A DNA stretch of 13,235 nucleotides. It comes from an uncultured Methanomassiliicoccaceae archaeon (GTDB lineage Archaea > Thermoplasmatota > Thermoplasmata > Methanomassiliicoccales > Methanomethylophilaceae). The DNA is taken from contig CALYUZ010000005.1 of the NCBI GenBank assembly GCA_945492685.1, positions 1-13,235 of the forward strand. Direction: 5' to 3'. Under the pieces are notes generated by a model. The model was not told the origin of the DNA. It was given only the letters and a program-made list of their open reading frames with translations, and ran no database searches. Both the position numbers and the translations under genes were made by a program. Shown here piece by piece: positions 12,284 to 13,235 of this stretch (the stretch's first letter is position 1; every line of letters begins with the position of its first letter).

Positions 12284-12708
12284 AACAGATCGACTGAAAC
12301 CATTTTCTCCTTTCTGGGGCACTCCAGGTCGCCTCTGACGGCGGCCACGGAGTACTTCATACCCTCCTTCTTCCCCGGTGCGTGGCAGAGCCCGTAGTTG
12401 GGGCATCCGATGTTCTCGCACTTGGACTCCTGGTAGGTTATGACGCTGCCCTCGATGGCCTGCTTCTTGGGGATGGCGGCGGGGGTGACGATCTTCTCCA
12501 CGACCACGGCGGTGACAGAGTCCCCGTCGAACTCATGGCACTCGTGTGCCTGGGGTCTCACCTCCGTGACCCTGTACTTCGCCCCGGGTTCCAGGTTGAA
12601 GCACACACCCTTCAGTCTGCAGTCCTTGCACTCGGTGAGGGGTCCGATGAAGTAGAACTCCGAACCGACCTCCGCATGGGTCTTTCCCAGTAATGTGATC
12701 AATGCCAT
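12280..12708 (-). CDS. UPF0179 family cysteine-rich archaeal protein
   Basis: A 142-residue member of the archaeal UPF0179 family, function unknown to me. Recognised by ITLLGKTHAEVGSEFYFIGP at the start, ECKDCRLKGVCFNLEPGAKY (26-45), EGSVITYQ and CENIGCPNYGLCHAPG (97-112). Eight cysteines occur: C27-x2-C30-x5-C36, C57, C97-x4-C102-x5-C108 and C130. That spacing suggests a metal or iron-sulfur site, which is inference. No membrane segment is present. The ATG at 12708 is preceded by a good Shine-Dalgarno whose TGA is also the stop of egsA upstream, leaving only 9 bp between the genes, so it is the second gene of an egsA operon. The stop lies in a hairpin shared with purC. Confidence 0.9.
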   Translation of the reverse strand: MALITLLGKTHAEVGSEFYFIGPLTECKDCRLKGVCFNLEPGAKYRVTEVRPQAHECHEFDGDSVTAVVVEKIVTPAAIPKKQAIEGSVITYQESKCENIGCPNYGLCHAPGKKEGMKYSVAAVRGDLECPRKEKMVSVDLF

Positions 12709-12714
12709 GGTAAA

Positions 12715-12720
12715 ACCTCA
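12715..12720 (-). promoter_or_regulatory. Shine-Dalgarno of the UPF0179 gene, overlapping the egsA stop
   Basis: On the minus strand TGAGGT at 12720-12715 combines the egsA stop codon (TGA) with a GAGGT ribosome-binding site placed 6 nt before the ATG at 12708. This supports coupled translation. Confidence 0.65.
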
Positions 12721-13235
12721 AATCACTCCTGTTGCGAGGGCGACCGTCTCGGCCACCTCCTTGCTGATCCCCTTGTCACCGAGGATCGTGAACCTGTCCG
12801 ACCTGATCTCGTGGGCGTGGACCATGCAGTCGATCAGGTCCTCCGCGGACAGTCCGAGACCTTTGGCGGTCACCGGGCATCCGATGGACCTGAGTGCATC
12901 CCTGATCTGCTCCCAGTCCCCTCCGTGGAGGTACATGGTCATTATGGATGCGACCCCGCACTGTTCCCCGTGCAGTGCCTTGCCGGGGTGCCTAAGATCG
13001 ATCATGTGCGAGATCATATGCTCCGCACCGCTTGTGGGCCTGGAGCTCCCGGCGATGCTCATGGACACACCGGACACGACGATTGGCTTGATGGCGAGCC
13101 ATACGCTCTCCTCCACACCCGGCCTTATGAGGTCGGATGCATCGAGGATCGACTCGGCCGCGAACCTTGAAAGCGAATACGCGGACCTGCTGAAGTCCAC
13201 GTTCCTGAGCCTCCTGGCGAAATCCCAGTCCTTGA
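12718..13235 (-). CDS. egsA: Glycerol-1-phosphate dehydrogenase, C-terminal half (5' end outside window)
   Basis: The frame is open from the window edge to the TGA at 12720-12718, about 171 residues. The upstream codons read KDWDFARRLRN before VDFSRSAYSLSRFAAESIL, so the GTG at 13200 is internal, not a start. The protein is the C-terminal half of sn-glycerol-1-phosphate dehydrogenase (family length about 350), which reduces dihydroxyacetone phosphate to G1P with NAD(P)H and sets the archaeal lipid backbone. Diagnostic segments: SSRPTSGAEHMISHMIDL, GKALHGEQCGVASIMTMYLH, GGDWEQIRDALRSIGCPVTA and HAHEIRSDRFTIL. The His residues of GAEH and ALHGEQ correspond to the zinc ligands; the third ligand and the NAD-binding part lie outside the window. 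It is first in an operon with the UPF0179 gene. Confidence 0.95.
   Translation of the reverse strand, partial: KDWDFARRLRNVDFSRSAYSLSRFAAESILDASDLIRPGVEESVWLAIKPIVVSGVSMSIAGSSRPTSGAEHMISHMIDLRHPGKALHGEQCGVASIMTMYLHGGDWEQIRDALRSIGCPVTAKGLGLSAEDLIDCMVHAHEIRSDRFTILGDKGISKEVAETVALATGVI

Noticed and set aside
13198-13200. GTG as the egsA start
   Set aside because: The frame stays open upstream to the window edge and encodes KDWDFARRLRN, which matches the conserved interior of G1P dehydrogenase.
1-13235. CRISPR array, integrase attachment site or defence/phage island
   Set aside because: No regular direct repeats, tRNA genes, integrases, nucleases or phage proteins are present.

Overview
The window looks like chromosomal core sequence from a GC-rich euryarchaeon, most plausibly a member of the Methanomassiliicoccales/Thermoplasmatota. 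The archaeal assignment rests on Hel308, membrane-anchored LonB, archaeal-type NadM, a UPF0179 protein and a glycerol-1-phosphate dehydrogenase (the enzyme setting the stereochemistry of archaeal lipids), together with TATA boxes about 25 nt before start codons. The narrower placement is inference. It is helped by stop-codon use: of 13 gene ends visible, 12 are TGA, one is TAA and none is TAG, as expected where TAG can be read as pyrrolysine.

Layout. 1-332: 3' end of threonine synthase (+). 333-2660: Hel308 helicase (-), abutting thrC stop to stop. 2788-3861: exported, membrane-anchored transglutaminase-fold protein with a degraded catalytic triad (+). 3914-6007: LonB protease with an unusual proline/glutamate-rich tail (+), followed by a hairpin terminator. 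6113-8035: large unrecognised protein (-) with a pRiA4b ORF-3-like N-terminus, a four-cysteine zinc site and a long helical C-terminus. 8286-9965: compact three-gene cluster nadM-pncC-E1-like (+). 10030-10512: small secreted or lipid-anchored protein (+) with a strong terminator. 10685-11287: stand-alone von Willebrand A domain protein (+). 11364-12266: purC (+). 12280-12708 and 12718-13235: UPF0179 protein and the 3' half of egsA on the minus strand, a two-gene operon convergent with purC.

How the genes relate. Most are unrelated housekeeping functions: amino acid, purine, NAD and lipid synthesis, replication-fork repair and membrane proteolysis. The clearest functional unit is nadM-pncC: PncC turns NMN into NaMN and NadM adenylylates mononucleotides, with an E1-like adenylyltransferase translationally coupled behind them. 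The transglutaminase-fold protein and LonB lie head to tail and are both membrane proteins, though each appears to have its own promoter.

Expression signals are regular. First genes of transcripts have an A/T-rich TATA-like box centred 22-29 nt before the start codon and little Shine-Dalgarno sequence, suggesting leaderless or very short-leader mRNAs. Operon-internal genes (E1-like, UPF0179) have good Shine-Dalgarno motifs. No rRNA, tRNA, CRISPR array or insertion sequence was seen, and no gene-free stretch exceeds 250 bp. I saw no convincing wholly new multi-gene system; the best leads are the 640-aa zinc-site protein, the cysteine-poor E1-like gene in the NAD cluster, and the pseudo-transglutaminase next to LonB.
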